The notes under the pieces are model-generated. The model saw nothing but the letters and a program-made list of their open reading frames with translations. It made no database searches and was not told the origin of the DNA. This document shows, in pieces, positions 38,644 through 40,072 of a stretch of 40,072 nucleotides of DNA (positions are counted from its first letter, which is position 1; every line of letters starts with the position of its first letter). Origin of the DNA: Rhizobacter sp. Root1221 (GTDB lineage Bacteria > Pseudomonadota > Gammaproteobacteria > Burkholderiales > Burkholderiaceae_C); contig NZ_LMDI01000024.1 in NCBI RefSeq assembly GCF_001425785.1, positions 65,199 through 105,270 of the forward strand. Reading direction: 5' to 3'. A program made the position numbers and the translations under genes.

Positions 38644-39840
38644 TTGAAACCCACCTCCCTCTCCCTCGCCGCGGCCCTCCTGGTCGCAGGCACCGGCGCC
38701 ACCGCCGCCACCCTCGAGTACTCCGGCTACATGCGGGCCGGCATCGGCATCAACGCGCGGGGCGGCACGCAGGTCTGCTACGGCCTGCCGGGCGCCGACA
38801 CCAAATGGCGCCTGGGCAACGAATGCGACTACACCATCGAGCCCACCTTCAACGCCAAGCTCGGATCGTTCGAAGGATCCGACTGGAACGTGCTCGTGAT
38901 GCCGGGGATCTACCGCGCATGGGGTGACAGTTCGGAACTGGGCACGAGCGAACTGATCGCCCGCTTCGGCCAGGTCTACACCTACGGCAACCGCATCGCC
39001 GCGCTGGGTGGTGGCAAGGCGTGGGCAGGCCGCCGCTTCTACAACCGCCTGCAGACCGGCATCAACGACCAGTTCCTCGAAAAGAACGACGGTGACGGCG
39101 CCGGGCTCGAGGACATCAACGTCGGCTTCGGCAAGGTCAGCGCAGCTGTCATGCTCAACCCGCAGAACGCGGCCACGAACAACCGCCTGTCGATCCCGCT
39201 GCGGCTCACGAACGTCAAGACGTTGCCCAATGGCGAACTGTCGGTGTACGCCACCGCATCCACGCAGGTGAAGTCGCGCAACCGCGTGACGCAGGCGCTG
39301 GCCGCCGACGAGTCCGACGGCATGGCGCTGGGCATCTACCAGACGATCGGCGGCACGCTCGGCGGCGAGACGCTGCTGGGGGTCAAGTACGACCGCCAGG
39401 GTGAAGTGCGCAACAGCCGGGTGGTCGCGCAACAAAGCGGTTCGATCACCAAGTCGACCCGCTTCGACCTGCTCGGCGAATACCGCGTGGCCACGAACGC
39501 CGCCGGCCAGGACAGCACCTGGACCGCCCTCGGCGGCCGCACCGACACCCACATCACCGGCCCCTTCCGCGTGCTGGCCGAGCTGGGCTCCGACCGCGTG
39601 AAACCCGACGGGGCCGCGGCCCGTTCGATGACCAAGTTCACGCTGGCCGGCGCCATCTCGGCCGGTGCGGATGCGTGGTCGCGCCCCACCATCCGCCTCT
39701 TTGTCACCCATGCCGTGTGGAACGACGCCGCGCGCCAGGTGCTGAACCAGACCTGGGGAAGCGGCGAACGCCTGCAGCAGGTCTATGGCGACAAGCGTTC
39801 CGGCACGAGCGTGGGGGTGCAGACCGAAGCGTGGTGGTGA
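38644..39840 (+). CDS. LamB/maltoporin-like outer membrane carbohydrate porin (398 aa)
   Basis: Outer membrane beta-barrel porin of the LamB type. The signal peptide (1-21, ATA-ATLEY) leads into YSGYMRAGIGINARGG and a KWRLGNECDYTIEPTFNAKL block matching the start of maltoporins (GYxRSGIG, YRLGNE). Alternating amphipathic strands run to a C-terminal aromatic ending (TEAWW), as needed for BAM-mediated insertion. TTG at 38644 is the likely start, with AGGA eight bases upstream. As last gene of the GH1 operon it probably admits gluco- or manno-oligosaccharides. Confidence 0.9.
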   Translation: MKPTSLSLAAALLVAGTGATAATLEYSGYMRAGIGINARGGTQVCYGLPGADTKWRLGNECDYTIEPTFNAKLGSFEGSDWNVLVMPGIYRAWGDSSELGTSELIARFGQVYTYGNRIAALGGGKAWAGRRFYNRLQTGINDQFLEKNDGDGAGLEDINVGFGKVSAAVMLNPQNAATNNRLSIPLRLTNVKTLPNGELSVYATASTQVKSRNRVTQALAADESDGMALGIYQTIGGTLGGETLLGVKYDRQGEVRNSRVVAQQSGSITKSTRFDLLGEYRVATNAAGQDSTWTALGGRTDTHITGPFRVLAELGSDRVKPDGAAARSMTKFTLAGAISAGADAWSRPTIRLFVTHAVWNDAARQVLNQTWGSGERLQQVYGDKRSGTSVGVQTEAWW

Positions 39841-39922
39841 TCCCTTGCGCGCGCGGCGCGGAACCGCGGCGCTCGCGCACTGCTGTCCCGGGGTGAATCC
39901 CCGTCGCCCCGTCACCCCGTCA

Positions 39923-39968
39923 CCCCGACGGACGTCGGGGCCCACTCTTCGCTGTGGGTGGCGTTTTC
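39923..39968 (+). terminator. Terminator-like hairpins after the porin operon
   Basis: Two neighbouring stems, 39923-39929 with 39934-39940 and 39941-39945 with 39954-39958, are followed by a short T-rich stretch (GTTTTCT at about 39962-39968). Just upstream is a short tandem repeat of CCCCGTCA-like units (39907-39926). The remainder to 40072 holds no gene that I can support. Confidence 0.55.
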
Positions 39969-40072
39969 TCTCTGGCGAGGCCGCGCCGGGTCTCGGCCCG
40001 GCAGCCGAGTTACCTTTCTGGTCGCGCGGTGTGTGTCAAGGTAGTTGTCGCATCCGCCGTCAAGCTGCTTGC

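Noticed and set aside
39907-39926. Short tandem CCCCGTCA-like units as a possible CRISPR or repeat array
   Set aside because: Only about three imperfect units without spacers; best seen as part of the terminator region.
40052-40072. GTCAAGCTGCTTGC at the window end as a third LacI operator
   Set aside because: It only partly resembles TGCAAGCGCTTGCA, lacks the central CG symmetry, and is cut by the window edge.

Overview
The window is GC-rich (I judge roughly two-thirds G+C), densely coded DNA that fits a betaproteobacterium of the Burkholderiales, most like the Roseateles/Rhizobacter/Rubrivivax group. Pointers are the metX-metW pair with a 4-base overlap, a PEP-CTERM protein, GTG and TTG starts, and many secreted polysaccharide-degrading enzymes. 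This placement is inferred from gene content only. No rRNA, tRNA, CRISPR array, integrase or insertion sequence was seen.

Layout. (1) 158-6643: housekeeping and transport genes: a monoglyceride-lipase-like hydrolase, a chalcone-isomerase-like secreted protein, metW/metX, and a three-gene ABC-2 exporter (adaptor, ATPase, permease) joined by ATGA overlaps. (2) 6645-17162: a cellulose-degradation locus, all on the minus strand except one PRC-barrel gene. It holds a GH3 exo-glucosidase lipoprotein, a GH9 endoglucanase (GH9-CBM3c-Fn3-Fn3-CBM2), a LemA-like protein and a GH48 cellobiohydrolase (GH48-two Calx-beta-CBM2). LacI-type palindromes lie upstream of GH3 and GH48, and a probable gene remnant lies upstream of GH48. 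(3) 17741-24836: mixed genes: Bcr/CflA efflux, a PEP-CTERM protein, a RidA-like protein behind a MerR/SoxR-type promoter, an overlapping HipA-like kinase/DUF3037/YkvA set, a small unknown protein, and a PAS-PAS-GAF-GGDEF-EAL protein. (4) 24899-39840: a beta-glucan or oligosaccharide utilisation locus built around a LacI regulator. To its left, all on the minus strand, are a sugar ABC importer (binding protein, two permeases, ATPase), an AraC-GyrI-like regulator, two related secreted proteins and a GH16 lichenase-like enzyme. To its right, all on the plus strand, are GH1, a clan GH-A hydrolase, GH26, a third related lipoprotein and a LamB-like porin. The same 14-bp palindrome sits 48 bases before both the importer and the GH1 start codons.

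How it fits together (inference). GH48 and GH9 would attack crystalline and amorphous cellulose, with GH3 trimming cello-oligosaccharides at the envelope. GH16 and GH26 would cut mixed-linkage glucan or mannan. The LamB-like porin would pass oligosaccharides across the outer membrane, the ABC importer across the inner membrane, and cytoplasmic GH1 would finish hydrolysis under LacI control. The least explained part is a family of three related small secreted proteins (25705-26418, 26512-27312, 37868-38548), each next to glucan-use genes. They look like carbohydrate-binding beta-sandwich proteins and are the best candidate here for something undescribed.
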